Positions 44,629 through 54,112 of a stretch of DNA of 64,000 nucleotides are shown here, piece after piece. Where the stretch lies: positions 1 to 64,000 of the forward strand of contig NZ_JBHYFV010000010.1 of assembly GCF_051859345.1 (NCBI RefSeq), in the 5' to 3' direction. The position numbers and the translations under genes were made by a program. The stretch is from Marivita sp051859345 (GTDB lineage Bacteria > Pseudomonadota > Alphaproteobacteria > Rhodobacterales > Rhodobacteraceae). Position 1 is the stretch's first letter. Each line of letters begins with the position of its first letter. The notes beneath the pieces were generated by a model, which worked only from the letters and a program-made list of their open reading frames with translations, was not told the DNA's origin and searched no databases.

Positions 44629-45437
44629 ATAAACCGATGAAGTGACGCGGGGTCTGTGCCCTCTGTCTGTTGCGAAACCCGTGCGCGCAGTCGCTGCATC
44701 CCGGCAATCCAGCGATCCGTATCCGCCGCGCGCTGTGTGAAAAAGGTATGCGCCTCTGGATGGGGGAAGATCAGAAACTGCCCCTCTGCCACACCACGCA
44801 AAGTTGCCTCTGCCACCGCTTCGGGCGCAATCACGCCCTGAGGGTGGTCTGTTTCGTCACCGTCATAGCCCAATAGCGGCGTTGCGACGTAAAGCGGGCA
44901 CACCACGGACACCTGAACACCGTCCGCGCCATGTTCAATGGACAATGACTGCGCCAGACTGACAGCAGCGTGTTTGGTCGCGGAATAGGCGGCATCCCCA
45001 ATCTGCGACAGAACGCCGGCTGCCGAGGCCACGTTGACCAGAACCCCTGATTTGCGATCAATCATCTGGGGCAAGAGCAGGCGCGACGCGCGCAGATGGG
45101 CCATCACATGCAAATCCCAGCTTTTTTGCCAATGGCTATCGTCTTGCGATGTCGGGCCATCCGGTTCGCCCAACGCAATACCCGCGTTGGAAAACAGCAT
45201 GTCAATCGGGCTAAACGCCCTTTGCGCTGTGTCGATCATCGCGGCAATGGCGGACGGATCACAGAGATCACCGTGATACGCAACGCCGCCAATCTCGTCT
45301 GCGACATGATGGGCGAGATCCCTGGATAGATCACAAACCAGAACCCGTACACCCCGCGCGGCCAACGCGCGGGCAAAGGCGGCACCTATGCCCTGCCCTG
45401 CGCCGGTAACGATCGCGCTTGCGCCGTCGAACTGCAT
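44625..45437 (-). CDS. SDR-family oxidoreductase
   Basis: 270-residue short-chain dehydrogenase/reductase. Cofactor motif TGAGQGIGAAFARAL, NAG motif SNAGIALGE, catalytic Ser in VASAAGV and YSATKHA with Tyr and Lys. The Asp after strand 2 (VCDLSRDL) favours NAD(H). The substrate is unknown. Its ATG overlaps the ilvA stop (TGATG), so both are in one unit. Convergent with the Hpt gene. Confidence 0.92.
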   Translation of the reverse strand: MQFDGASAIVTGAGQGIGAAFARALAARGVRVLVCDLSRDLAHHVADEIGGVAYHGDLCDPSAIAAMIDTAQRAFSPIDMLFSNAGIALGEPDGPTSQDDSHWQKSWDLHVMAHLRASRLLLPQMIDRKSGVLVNVASAAGVLSQIGDAAYSATKHAAVSLAQSLSIEHGADGVQVSVVCPLYVATPLLGYDGDETDHPQGVIAPEAVAEATLRGVAEGQFLIFPHPEAHTFFTQRAADTDRWIAGMQRLRARVSQQTEGTDPASLHRFI

Positions 45438-46663
45438 CAGATCACAAATTGCGACAGCAGATCGTCGTCAGTGATATCCTGATAAGTAAAGCCCTCGGCG
45501 TCCAACTGACCAAAAAGACGCTTGAAATTATCTGCATTCCGCGTCTCGATCCCGATCAGAACAGACCCGTAATTGCGCGCCGACTTCTTGAGGTACTCGA
45601 ACCGGGCAATGTCATCTTCAGGCCCAAGAAAGCTCAGGAAATCCTTTAGCGCGCCGGGCCTTTGCGGCAGGCGCAGGATGAAGTATTTCTTCAATCCCAG
45701 GTATTTTTGCGCACGCTCCTTCACCTCTGGCAGGCGTTCAAAGTCAAAGTTGCCGCCTGTCGTCACGCAGACAACGGTGCGCGCCTTGATGGATTGCCCA
45801 AGATCCTGCAAGGCGTCCACCGATAACGCGCCCGCGGGTTCAAGAACGATTCCTTCGACATTCAGCATCTCAAGGATCGTCGTACACAGCCGATCTTCGC
45901 GAATGGTCAACGAATTGGCGAGTCCGATCCCGCTCAGCCGTGCAAAGGTCTTTTGCCCGATCTGCCCCACAGCCGCACCATCTGCAAAGGTGTTGACCTG
46001 ATCCAAACGCACCGGCTTGCCCGCTTCCAACGCCGCGCGCAGACACGCACCACCTGCCGGTTCAACAAAGGTATATTGGCACTCTGTCCCAAGATAGCTG
46101 AGCATCCCGGCCGACAATCCACCGCCGCCCACCGGAAGGACAAGGTGATCCGGAACCTTGCCCAGTTGCTCTACCATCTCGACAGCCACGCTGGCCTGCC
46201 CCTCGATCACGTCTTCATCGTCGAACGGTGACAAGAAATGCCCCCCCGCTTCGGCGCAATAGGCTTGGGCAGAGGCCAGCGTGTCGTCAAAATAGTCCCC
46301 GGTCAGGCGAATTTCGATACTGTCTCCGCCGAACATCGAGGTCTTCTGGATCTTCTGCTGCGGTGTAGTCACCGGCATGAAAATCACGCCCTTCTTGCCG
46401 AAATGCCGACACATGAACGCAACGCCCTGCGCATGATTTCCCGCACTTGCACAGACAAACAGCCCAGCCTCGGGCCGTTTGCGCATTGCATTGAACGCGC
46501 CGCGCAATTTGTAACTGCGGACAGGAGACAGGTCTTCACGCTTGAGATAGATGTCCGCCTCATAACGGTCGGACAGATGTGCATTTCGCAACAAGGGCGT
46601 CGGCGGGAACACATCGCGCATCGCCAGCGTCGCATCGCGCGCGGATTGGGCAAAATCAGTCAT
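45437..46663 (-). CDS. ilvA: Threonine ammonia-lyase (threonine dehydratase)
   Basis: 408-residue PLP enzyme that makes 2-oxobutanoate for isoleucine synthesis. The Schiff-base Lys is in VRSYKLRGAFNAM; phosphate loop GGGGLSAGML. The C-terminal ACT-like domain (FILRLPQRPGALKDFLSF, SARNYGSVLIGIETRNAD) would give isoleucine feedback. The length and the single regulatory domain are of the shorter form of IlvA. First gene of an ilvA-SDR unit. Confidence 0.95.
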   Translation of the reverse strand: MTDFAQSARDATLAMRDVFPPTPLLRNAHLSDRYEADIYLKREDLSPVRSYKLRGAFNAMRKRPEAGLFVCASAGNHAQGVAFMCRHFGKKGVIFMPVTTPQQKIQKTSMFGGDSIEIRLTGDYFDDTLASAQAYCAEAGGHFLSPFDDEDVIEGQASVAVEMVEQLGKVPDHLVLPVGGGGLSAGMLSYLGTECQYTFVEPAGGACLRAALEAGKPVRLDQVNTFADGAAVGQIGQKTFARLSGIGLANSLTIREDRLCTTILEMLNVEGIVLEPAGALSVDALQDLGQSIKARTVVCVTTGGNFDFERLPEVKERAQKYLGLKKYFILRLPQRPGALKDFLSFLGPEDDIARFEYLKKSARNYGSVLIGIETRNADNFKRLFGQLDAEGFTYQDITDDDLLSQFVI

Positions 46664-46701
46664 ACACCACCCCTAGGCATATTGCGTATGTTCGCAAGCG
46701 A

Positions 46702-47454
46702 TCAGTCAATGGAGCGATTCTCGATAAAATGACCGTAAAGAGTGGTCAGAACCGATATTCCAATGATTGTCGCGAACCAGTTCACCACCAACGAATAAAC
46801 CACGTTGAGAACCGAAGTCGGGTCGTCGTTGAACCACGAGGGCAGTTGAATCACGATGCTCGCACCCACCACAATAAGAGCAAGTGTCAGGATTGTTCCA
46901 GACTGGCCCCGTGTGGCATCCCACGCCGCCCCAAGGGTCAGTTTATCGCCCAGCGCCGCAGCTGGCAGCATCACACCCAGCCGAAAGAACAGGTACGCCG
47001 CAAGCCCAATCAGCATCAATGACATCACGCCAGCCAGCGCAGGCAGACCGATCGAGATGATCCCAACCGGGATCGACACAACCACAATTCCCAGAATTAT
47101 CAGAATCACGATCAGGATCGACCGCCCCAGATAACCCATGATCTCTGACCCGTGAAACCTTGGCAGCCATCCTGGCGCGGTTTCGCCCGTAAGAGCAAAC
47201 CGATGCCAGGCAACGGCGATCCACAGGCTGGCAATAACCGCCAAAACCCCCAGAATGATCGTCGGTAAAATCGTCTCGGGTGACATCATCGGAATATCGG
47301 TCCCTTCAAACTCCGTCATCTGTGGCGGGTTGAGAAAACTGTAGACGGTATAGGCACTTTGAATCAGGTAAAGAACCAGTGACAGGCGCAGCGCCTGATC
47401 CAGATTGGCCATCACCAGATTGAACGAATGTCGGAAAATCTGCCAACCCTTCAT
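46702..47454 (-). CDS. Multispan inner-membrane protein of unknown function
   Basis: 250 residues with about six hydrophobic spans (MANLDQALRLSLVLYLIQSAY; TILPTIILGVLAVIASLWIAVAWH; ILIVILIILGIVVVSIPVGII; GLPALAGVMSLMLIGLAAYLFFR; ILTLALIVVGASIVIQLPSW; LVVNWFATIIGISVLTTLYG). No domain recognised. Start at the ATG with GAGGTG five bases upstream (MKGWQIFRHSF). A longer frame to 48468 runs antisense through argG and is not real. Divergent from argG, 102 bases apart. Confidence 0.78.
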   Translation of the reverse strand: MKGWQIFRHSFNLVMANLDQALRLSLVLYLIQSAYTVYSFLNPPQMTEFEGTDIPMMSPETILPTIILGVLAVIASLWIAVAWHRFALTGETAPGWLPRFHGSEIMGYLGRSILIVILIILGIVVVSIPVGIISIGLPALAGVMSLMLIGLAAYLFFRLGVMLPAAALGDKLTLGAAWDATRGQSGTILTLALIVVGASIVIQLPSWFNDDPTSVLNVVYSLVVNWFATIIGISVLTTLYGHFIENRSID

Positions 47455-47556
47455 CACACACCTCTTTTTTGTTCCACTGCCCCGTTCAGCGGCCACTTCT
47501 TGCCCCTGCCCAGAAAAACAAGTAATCGCCCCGGCAAACCCGTTAAAGGAAAACCC

Positions 47557-48783
47557 ATGTCTGCGCCCAAAAAAGTTGTGCTGGCCTATTCCGGTGGCCT
47601 CGATACCTCGATCATTCTGAAATGGTTGCAAACCGAATATGGCTGCGAGGTTGTGACCTTCACCGCCGATCTGGGCCAGGGCGAAGAACTGGATCCGGCG
47701 CGTGAAAAGGCGATCATGCTGGGGATTGATCCCTCGAACATCTATATCGAGGATGTCCGCGAAGAATTCGTGCGTGATTTCGTCTTCCCGATGTTCCGCG
47801 CCAACGCGCTTTACGAAGGGTTGTACCTGCTGGGCACCTCTATCGCACGCCCGCTGATCTCCAAACGACTGGTCGAGATTGCCGCCGAAACCGGGGCCGA
47901 TGCTGTTTCGCACGGTGCCACCGGCAAAGGCAACGACCAGGTGCGTTTCGAACTGGCCGCCTATGCATTGAATCCGGATATCAAGGTGATCGCACCCTGG
48001 CGGGAATGGGATCTGTCCTCGCGCACCAAGCTGCTGGACTTTGCCGAACAGAACCAGATTCCCATCGCCAAGGACAAGCGCGGCGAAGCGCCGTTCTCGG
48101 TCGATGCGAACCTGCTGCACACTTCGTCCGAGGGCAAGGTTCTGGAAGACCCGGCGCAGGAAGCACCCGATTACGTCTATCAGCGCACCGTGCACCCCGA
48201 AGATGCGCCCGATACGCCGGAGATGGTCGAGATCAGTTTTGAAAAGGGTGACGCCGTGGCAATCAATGGCGAAGCGATGTCCCCCGCCACGATCCTGACC
48301 AAGCTGAACGAACTTGGCGGCAAACATGGCGTGGGCCGCCTTGACCTCGTCGAAAACCGCTTTGTCGGCATGAAATCTCGCGGCATCTACGAAACACCCG
48401 GCGGCACAGTCCTGCTGGAAGCACATCGCGGGATCGAACAGATCACGCTGGACAGCGGCGCGGGTCATCTCAAGGATTCGATCATGCCGCGTTATGCGGA
48501 ACTGATCTACAATGGCTTCTGGTTCTCACCCGAGCGGGAAATGCTGCAAGCCCTGATCGACAAATCGCAGGAGCATGTCACCGGAACCGTTCGCGTTAAA
48601 TTGTACAAAGGCTCGGTGAACACTGTTGCCCGCTGGTCAGACCATTCGCTTTATTCCGAAGCGCATGTGACTTTCGAGGAAGACGCCGGTGCCTATGACC
48701 AGAAAGACGCACAAGGCTTTATCCAGCTAAACGCGCTGCGCCTGAAATTGCTTGCGGCGCGGAACCGTCGTCTGAAAAAGTAA
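47557..48783 (+). CDS. argG: Argininosuccinate synthase
   Basis: 408-residue enzyme joining citrulline and aspartate with ATP in arginine synthesis. The P-loop-like VVLAYSGGLDTSIILKWLQ, DLGQGEELDPAREKA, SHGATGKGNDQVRFE and APWREWDL are diagnostic. The ATG at 47557 has AAAGGA upstream. Strong terminator follows. Confidence 0.97.
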   Translation: MSAPKKVVLAYSGGLDTSIILKWLQTEYGCEVVTFTADLGQGEELDPAREKAIMLGIDPSNIYIEDVREEFVRDFVFPMFRANALYEGLYLLGTSIARPLISKRLVEIAAETGADAVSHGATGKGNDQVRFELAAYALNPDIKVIAPWREWDLSSRTKLLDFAEQNQIPIAKDKRGEAPFSVDANLLHTSSEGKVLEDPAQEAPDYVYQRTVHPEDAPDTPEMVEISFEKGDAVAINGEAMSPATILTKLNELGGKHGVGRLDLVENRFVGMKSRGIYETPGGTVLLEAHRGIEQITLDSGAGHLKDSIMPRYAELIYNGFWFSPEREMLQALIDKSQEHVTGTVRVKLYKGSVNTVARWSDHSLYSEAHVTFEEDAGAYDQKDAQGFIQLNALRLKLLAARNRRLKK

Positions 48784-48803
48784 ATCAGTCTCTAATCAGG
48801 TAG

Positions 48804-48831
48804 AAAGGCCCGCCAAATGGCGGGCCTTTTT
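48804..48831. terminator. argG terminator, usable from both sides
   Basis: An 11-bp stem AAAGGCCCGCC / GGCGGGCCTTT with AAAT loop, then a T-run to 48831. It lies between argG (rightward) and the convergent exported-protein gene. In the leftward direction the T-run is only three long, so it is stronger for argG. Confidence 0.93.
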
Positions 48832-48837
48832 CATTCT

Positions 48838-49251
48838 TCAATTCGCGGTGACAACCTTCATCACCAGCGCATCATCGACGCGAATGGGGCCATCTTCCTT
48901 GGCGCCCAGAGTGTATTCGAACACGCCGGTGGACATGCCGCCGTCTTCGCCATGAACCATCAGCATCAACATATCACCCGAGGCCACGTCCTCTTGCAGG
49001 ATCGCGGCGACATCCATGTTTTCACCTTCCTTGAGCGGGGCATAACCCACAACCGGGCCCGGCTTCATGTCCGCGCCGGTGCGGTGGACAACCAGCCATC
49101 CGTTGGCGGGTGCCATCACGCTGGACGCTGTCACTGTTCCACCCGAGACATCCTGATCCATCGCATCGACGGACGGAGCCATCGAGTGGCCGGCCGCCAT
49201 CAAGCTTGTCGAGGACAGGGCAAAAATCATCGTTGCTGTTGCAAATTTCAT
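48838..49251 (-). CDS. Exported DUF7282-like protein
   Basis: 137 residues. Sec signal MKFATATMIFALSSTSLMAAGH, followed by a beta-rich domain (GGTVTASSVMAPANGWLVVHR, GPVVGYAPLKEGENMDVAAILQEDVASGDMLMLMVHGEDG, GVFEYTLGAKEDGPIRVDDALVMKVVTA) like proteins annotated DUF7282. The ATG at 49251 is seven bases after AGGAG, so preferred over the one two codons earlier. Role unknown, periplasmic. A 104-base gap to the sulfotransferase gene. Confidence 0.8.
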   Translation of the reverse strand: MKFATATMIFALSSTSLMAAGHSMAPSVDAMDQDVSGGTVTASSVMAPANGWLVVHRTGADMKPGPVVGYAPLKEGENMDVAAILQEDVASGDMLMLMVHGEDGGMSTGVFEYTLGAKEDGPIRVDDALVMKVVTAN

Positions 49252-49355
49252 CGTCATTCTCCTGTTAACCGCGGGGGCTTGTGTCCCGCTTGCATCAACA
49301 ATCACGAATGCCTGAACGCCAAAGTTTCATCGTCCCGAAAATAAAATCGAATTTA

Positions 49356-50075
49356 TCAGGTCGACAGCTTTGCCGCTTTCAACCTGCGATAAGCCGGCAA
49401 AGAGCAGGAAACCAGTTCCGCCAGCTTTCCGGTCAATTCGGGTAACGGCCCTTCTGGCCCGGCAAACCCGGTTGTTGCGTGCAGCGATGTGTACCAATGC
49501 GGGGCCCATACGCCATCATAGGGTTTCGCCCCGGCAGGCCAGGTCAACATGGCCGGATCAAAGGACAGACCAACCGCCTCGCAAAGTTTCTGTAACATCC
49601 CTTCCGGATCATCCCGGATATCCGCACTGTCGATGACAATCGGTGTCTGTCCCAAAGACCGGACATGATCGAACAAATCGGCCTGTACCTCAAAGCCGAT
49701 ATCGTCAGCGGTCAATTTCGGGTAGCCTTTTGCAAAACTGGCCACCACACGCGCCGGATGACGGATCAGGAACACATTGACACAGTCCGCCATGGCTCCG
49801 CGCGGAATTCCGTCGATCATATGCTGGCACATATGCTTGTGATAGACATGCGGCGTCCCATCGGAAATCGGCCCGAGCAGAGACTGTTCAACCTCAAGTG
49901 CGTCCTCTGGCCTGCTTTGAAGCACCGCATCCCGCATCGGATGATCCAGCCCGGTCATCCGAAGATAAGGTCCGTAAAACGGCTCATCGACAACGGAAAA
50001 ATCCGCACGCTGTGCAAACGCATACATCATCGCAGTCGAAAGATTACGCGGGCCGGACCACATTGCCAATCTCAT
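49356..50075 (-). CDS. Sulfotransferase-like family protein
   Basis: 239 residues. N-terminal MRLAMWSGPRNLSTAMMYAFAQR is a P-loop-like phosphate-binding motif of the sulfotransferase fold; FLIRHPARVVASFAKGYP and VVDEPFYGPYLRMTG match the family often mis-annotated as branched-chain aminotransferase-like. The acceptor substrate is unknown. ATG at 50075 begins the motif region; the longer frame to 50153 is not supported. Confidence 0.82.
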   Translation of the reverse strand: MRLAMWSGPRNLSTAMMYAFAQRADFSVVDEPFYGPYLRMTGLDHPMRDAVLQSRPEDALEVEQSLLGPISDGTPHVYHKHMCQHMIDGIPRGAMADCVNVFLIRHPARVVASFAKGYPKLTADDIGFEVQADLFDHVRSLGQTPIVIDSADIRDDPEGMLQKLCEAVGLSFDPAMLTWPAGAKPYDGVWAPHWYTSLHATTGFAGPEGPLPELTGKLAELVSCSLPAYRRLKAAKLST

Positions 50076-50234
50076 ACTTACGATCTCCGCCCCTGCAAAA
50101 CAGCGGAACGGTAACGCCTGCGACACCCGGCGCAAGCGGTAACTCTTGCTCACCTTCGGGTGAAGTCGCGTCGGATGATTTGCGCTGTGCCTGCCTTTTA
50201 TCGCAGGATGCTGGCGTCAATGAGGAGATCCATC

Positions 50235-50897
50235 ATGCGCCCGCTGCGCCGTTCCCGACCCATCATTCTGTCTCTGGCAATTCTCGTCGGGATTTGCCTG
50301 CAATCCACCAATGCCCGCGCGGGCGAAACTCGCGATATCGTTGTTGCGGGCGGCTGCTTTTGGTGCGTTGAGGCCGATTTTGAACGAGTGCAGGGTGTGA
50401 AAGAAGCCGTGTCAGGATACACCGGAGGAACAACGGCCAACCCGACCTACAAAGACGTCACTCGAGGAGGTACCGGGCATTACGAGGCGGTAAAGATCAC
50501 CTACGACAGCGGAATCGTGGATCGCGCGCGCCTTTTTGATCTGTTCTTCCGGTCAATCGACCCAACTGACGCGGGTGGTCAGTTCTGTGATCGCGGCCAA
50601 AGTTATGCAACGGCGATATTCGTCTCTAACGCGGCAGAACGCGCTGCTGCAGAGAACGCAAAGGCGCAAGCCGAGGCGGAACTTGGACGCAAGATTGTCA
50701 CTCCGATTCTGAACGCAAAAGCCTTCTATGATGCCGAAGAGTATCATCAGGACTACTACAAAGGCACAAAACGCGTGCTGACCCGGTTTGGGGCAATTTC
50801 GCAGAAAGACGCGTATAAACGCTACCGCGAAGGCTGCGGCCGAGATGCGCGTATCAGGGATCTGTGGGGTAGTAACGCGCCTTTTGTCGGCAACTAA
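50235..50897 (+). CDS. msrA: Peptide methionine sulfoxide reductase MsrA, exported
   Basis: 220 residues. Residues 1-~28 (MRPLRRSRPIILSLAILVGICLQSTNARAG) are a signal peptide, unlike most cytoplasmic MsrA. The catalytic domain begins IVVAGGCFWCVEADFERVQGV with nucleophile in GCFWC; EEYHQDYY is conserved; further cysteines in GGQFCDRG and REGCGRDA may resolve it. GAGGAG lies seven bases before the ATG. It would repair S-Met-sulfoxide in periplasmic proteins. Convergent with the kinase gene (4-base overlap). Confidence 0.92.
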   Translation: MRPLRRSRPIILSLAILVGICLQSTNARAGETRDIVVAGGCFWCVEADFERVQGVKEAVSGYTGGTTANPTYKDVTRGGTGHYEAVKITYDSGIVDRARLFDLFFRSIDPTDAGGQFCDRGQSYATAIFVSNAAERAAAENAKAQAEAELGRKIVTPILNAKAFYDAEEYHQDYYKGTKRVLTRFGAISQKDAYKRYREGCGRDARIRDLWGSNAPFVGN

Positions 50898-51769
50898 CCC
50901 AAGCGGGCATCCTGCACGTCTTTCAGGTCGGGGATCACATCTGCCGTGCCATGGCGCGTCACCATGATCGCCCCGGCCTGCTGACCCAGCGAAATCGCCT
51001 GCTCCATCGGAAGACCGCGGTCCAGCCCCGCAATCAGGAATCCGGTAAAAGTGTCGCCGGCGCCCGTTGTATCAACCGGAGTCACCGGGATTGCCGGAAA
51101 CCGCTGGTCAGTAGCAACATCGGTGTTCAACCACCGGCATCCATCGCCTCCCAACGTCACCACAATATCCCGAACCGGCAGATCACCCAAAGCAATGCCA
51201 GTTGCATCGGTCAGCTGCTTGGCCTCAACGGCGTTCATCACCAGAATGTCAAGAAGCGGCAAGACGGCCTGAACCGCCCCAGCGTCGAACGGGGCCGCAG
51301 CATATACGACACGCATTCCCCTGGACGACGCCAGCGTTGCACCTTCGACCTGCGCGGAGGTTTCATTTTGAAACAGGAACGTGTCCAACTCGGTCGCGGA
51401 CTTCAGAGCATTGTCGATATGTGTCTCTGTTATTGCCTGATTTGCCCCAGGATAAAGCAGAATCGCGTTTTCGCCCCGCGTGTCCACCATGATCACCGCG
51501 TGGCCTGTCGGTTCGGTCATGGTGATGATGTTGCGCGTATCGACGCCGTATTCCAACAACCGATCCACGGCCCAGCGCCCATCAGGACCAACAGCACCGA
51601 TATGCACAGCGCGCGCGGCAGCCCTTGCAATGGCCACGGACATGTTCGCGCCTTTACCCCCAAGGCCGCGGCTGTGTTGTGTCGAGGCCAGAGTTTCCCC
51701 CGGCGACAGCAAATGCGGCACCTGATAAAACAAATCCGCGTTGATGGAGCCGAGGTTAAAGACCGCCAC
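50894..51769 (-). CDS. PfkB-family carbohydrate kinase (ribokinase-like)
   Basis: 291 residues. VFNLGSINADLFYQVPHL, GGKGANMSVAIARA, and the ATP/anion-hole motif DTTGAGDTFTGFLIAG with catalytic Asp make a ribokinase-type sugar kinase. The start is probably GTG at 51769, two bases after the maeB stop, so it is translationally linked to maeB. The sugar (ribose or another) is unknown. Confidence 0.9.
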   Translation of the reverse strand: MAVFNLGSINADLFYQVPHLLSPGETLASTQHSRGLGGKGANMSVAIARAAARAVHIGAVGPDGRWAVDRLLEYGVDTRNIITMTEPTGHAVIMVDTRGENAILLYPGANQAITETHIDNALKSATELDTFLFQNETSAQVEGATLASSRGMRVVYAAAPFDAGAVQAVLPLLDILVMNAVEAKQLTDATGIALGDLPVRDIVVTLGGDGCRWLNTDVATDQRFPAIPVTPVDTTGAGDTFTGFLIAGLDRGLPMEQAISLGQQAGAIMVTRHGTADVIPDLKDVQDARLG

Positions 51770-51771
51770 GA

Positions 51772-54027
51772 TCAGCCCCCTTTACATGCCGCCAGAACCG
51801 CCATGTTAAGGATGTCACTTGCTGTCATGGTTGTCGAACAGATCTGGATCGACTTATCGACGCCCGCCAGGATTGGACCAATCACCGTTGCTCCTGCCAT
51901 TTCCTGCATCAGCTTGACCGAGATCGACGCAGAATGGCGCGCCGGGACAACCAGGATATTCGCCGGACCGGTCAGGCGCTGAAAGGGGTAAAATTTCTGC
52001 GAGTTGCGGTTCAGAGCCACATCCACTGTCATTTCACCTTCGTATTCGAAGCTCACACCGCGACGGTCCAGAACACGGGGTGCGATGTGCATCTTTTCGG
52101 CGCGTTCCGATACTGGATAGCCGAAGGTCGAAAACGACACGAACGCCACGCGTGGCTCAAGCCCAATCAGGCGCGCCACTTCGGCAGCGCGTTCGGCAAT
52201 GTTGGCCAGATCTTCCTCGTCTGGCCATTCATGCACCAGCGTATCTGCGATCAGAACAATCCGCCCCTTGACCAGCAACGCCGTCACACCCGCCGCACCA
52301 TGGGCCGCATCCGCGTCAAAGACGTGATTGACCAACTCCATCACATGCGCAGACTTGCGCGTTGCCCCCGTGACAAGCGCATCTCCATGCCCCTGTTGCA
52401 GCATCAGCGCGCCAAAGACATGCCGATCCCGCGCAGCAAGTCGGTGAATGTCCTGATGGTCATATCCTTTGCGCTGTAGACGGCCATAAAGAACGTCCTT
52501 GTAACGCGCCAGGTGCTGGGTGTTGGCAGCATTCACGACGTCGATCTCGCGGACCGCGTCGCCCAGTCCTGCCTCCTCCAGCTTGGCCTTGACGTCGGCC
52601 TCACGCCCGACGACCAGCGCTTTTCCAAACCCAGAGCGCTGATACATCACTGCCGCCCGCAAGACCCTAGGATCATCGCCCTCGGCAAAGATCATCCGTG
52701 CCTGCGCGGTCCGTGCCCGCGCGTTGATCCCGCGCAGAATGCTTGCGGTCGGGTCCATCCGCGATTTCAACGATTCCTCGTAAGCCACAAGATCAATGAT
52801 CGGCCGGCGCGCCGCGCCTGTGTCCATGCCCGCCTTGGCCACGGCAGGCGGAATACGGTGGATCAGCCGCGGATCAAACGGCGTCGGAATGATGTAGTCC
52901 CGCCCAAAGGTCAGGCTTTTGCCATAGGCCAGCGCAACTTCGTCCGGCACATCTTCGCGCGCCAGATCGGCCAGCGCTTCGGCACAGGCGATCTTCATCT
53001 CGTCATTGATCGCGCGTGCATGGATATCGAGCGCCCCGCGAAACAGATACGGAAACCCCAGAACGTTGTTCACCTGGTTCGGATAATCGCTGCGCCCTGT
53101 GGCGACGATGGCATCCATCCGCACCTCGTGCGCCTCTTCGGGTGTGATTTCGGGGTCGGGATTGGCCATCGCGAAAATCACCGGGTTGTCGGCCATCGAC
53201 CGCACCATGTCCTGAGTTACCGCGCCCTTGACGCTTACGCCTAGAAAGACATCGGCGCAGATCATCGCTTCTTCCAGCGATCGCGCGTCGGTCTTGACCG
53301 CGTGCGCCGATTTCCACTGGTTCATGCCTTCGGTCCGGCCCTGATAGATCACGCCCTTGGTGTCCGCGACGATGCAATTGTCATGCCGTGCGCCCATCCG
53401 CTTGAGCAGTTCGATACAGGCAATGCCGGCCGCGCCCGCGCCATTGAGAACGATCTTCACATCTTCGATCTTCTTGCCCGAGATATGCAGCGCGTTCAGC
53501 AGGCCCGCCGCACAGATCACAGCCGTTCCGTGCTGGTCGTCGTGGAAGACAGGGATGTCCATCTCTTCCTTGAGGCGCTGTTCAATGATAAAGCACTCTG
53601 GCGCCTTGATATCTTCGAGGTTGATCCCTCCAAAGGTCGGCCCCATCAGGCGCACGGCCTTGCAGAATTCATCCGGGTCTTCCGTATCAAGCTCGATATC
53701 AATGGAGTTCACGTCCGCGAACCGCTTGAACAGAACCGATTTGCCCTCCATCACCGGCTTGGAACCGAGCGCCCCCAGATTGCCCAGACCGAGGACCGCT
53801 GTTCCGTTCGAAATCACCGCGACGAGGTTGCCCTTGTTGGTGTAGTCATAGGCCAGACCGGGGTCTTTCGCGATATCTTCGCAAGGCACCGCAACACCGG
53901 GGGAATAGGCCAGCGACAGGTCCCGCTGCGTGTTCATCGGAACAGTGGCCTGCACCTCCCATTTGCCGGGGGTCGGTTCGAGGTGAAACGCCAGCGCTTC
54001 TTCGCGGGTGAACTTCGGATTGGACAT
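51772..54027 (-). CDS. maeB: NADP-dependent malic enzyme MaeB
   Basis: 751-residue two-domain protein. Residues ~1-430 decarboxylate malate to pyruvate (SLAYSPGVAVPCEDI, DDQHGTAVICAAGLLNAL, NGAGAAGIACIELL); residues ~440-751 are a phosphotransacetylase-like regulatory domain (RMIFAEGDDPRVLRAA, SVKLMQEMAGATVIGPILAG). ATG at 54027 begins MSNPKFTREEALAFHLEP; the longer frame has no merit. Coupled to the downstream kinase. Divergent from mutS. Confidence 0.95.
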   Translation of the reverse strand: MSNPKFTREEALAFHLEPTPGKWEVQATVPMNTQRDLSLAYSPGVAVPCEDIAKDPGLAYDYTNKGNLVAVISNGTAVLGLGNLGALGSKPVMEGKSVLFKRFADVNSIDIELDTEDPDEFCKAVRLMGPTFGGINLEDIKAPECFIIEQRLKEEMDIPVFHDDQHGTAVICAAGLLNALHISGKKIEDVKIVLNGAGAAGIACIELLKRMGARHDNCIVADTKGVIYQGRTEGMNQWKSAHAVKTDARSLEEAMICADVFLGVSVKGAVTQDMVRSMADNPVIFAMANPDPEITPEEAHEVRMDAIVATGRSDYPNQVNNVLGFPYLFRGALDIHARAINDEMKIACAEALADLAREDVPDEVALAYGKSLTFGRDYIIPTPFDPRLIHRIPPAVAKAGMDTGAARRPIIDLVAYEESLKSRMDPTASILRGINARARTAQARMIFAEGDDPRVLRAAVMYQRSGFGKALVVGREADVKAKLEEAGLGDAVREIDVVNAANTQHLARYKDVLYGRLQRKGYDHQDIHRLAARDRHVFGALMLQQGHGDALVTGATRKSAHVMELVNHVFDADAAHGAAGVTALLVKGRIVLIADTLVHEWPDEEDLANIAERAAEVARLIGLEPRVAFVSFSTFGYPVSERAEKMHIAPRVLDRRGVSFEYEGEMTVDVALNRNSQKFYPFQRLTGPANILVVPARHSASISVKLMQEMAGATVIGPILAGVDKSIQICSTTMTASDILNMAVLAACKGG

Positions 54028-54112
54028 GCGGTAAGGACCTTGTAAGTCAAAATCGGGTTTTCCACCCGGGTCGGTCGCCTTAATGTCACGCCAAAGCACC
54101 GAGGGGAAGCTT

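Noticed and set aside
47455..48468. Extension of the membrane protein gene antisense to argG
   Set aside because: Residues before MKGWQIFRHSF overlap argG on the opposite strand and have unlike composition; a good ribosome site precedes the internal ATG.
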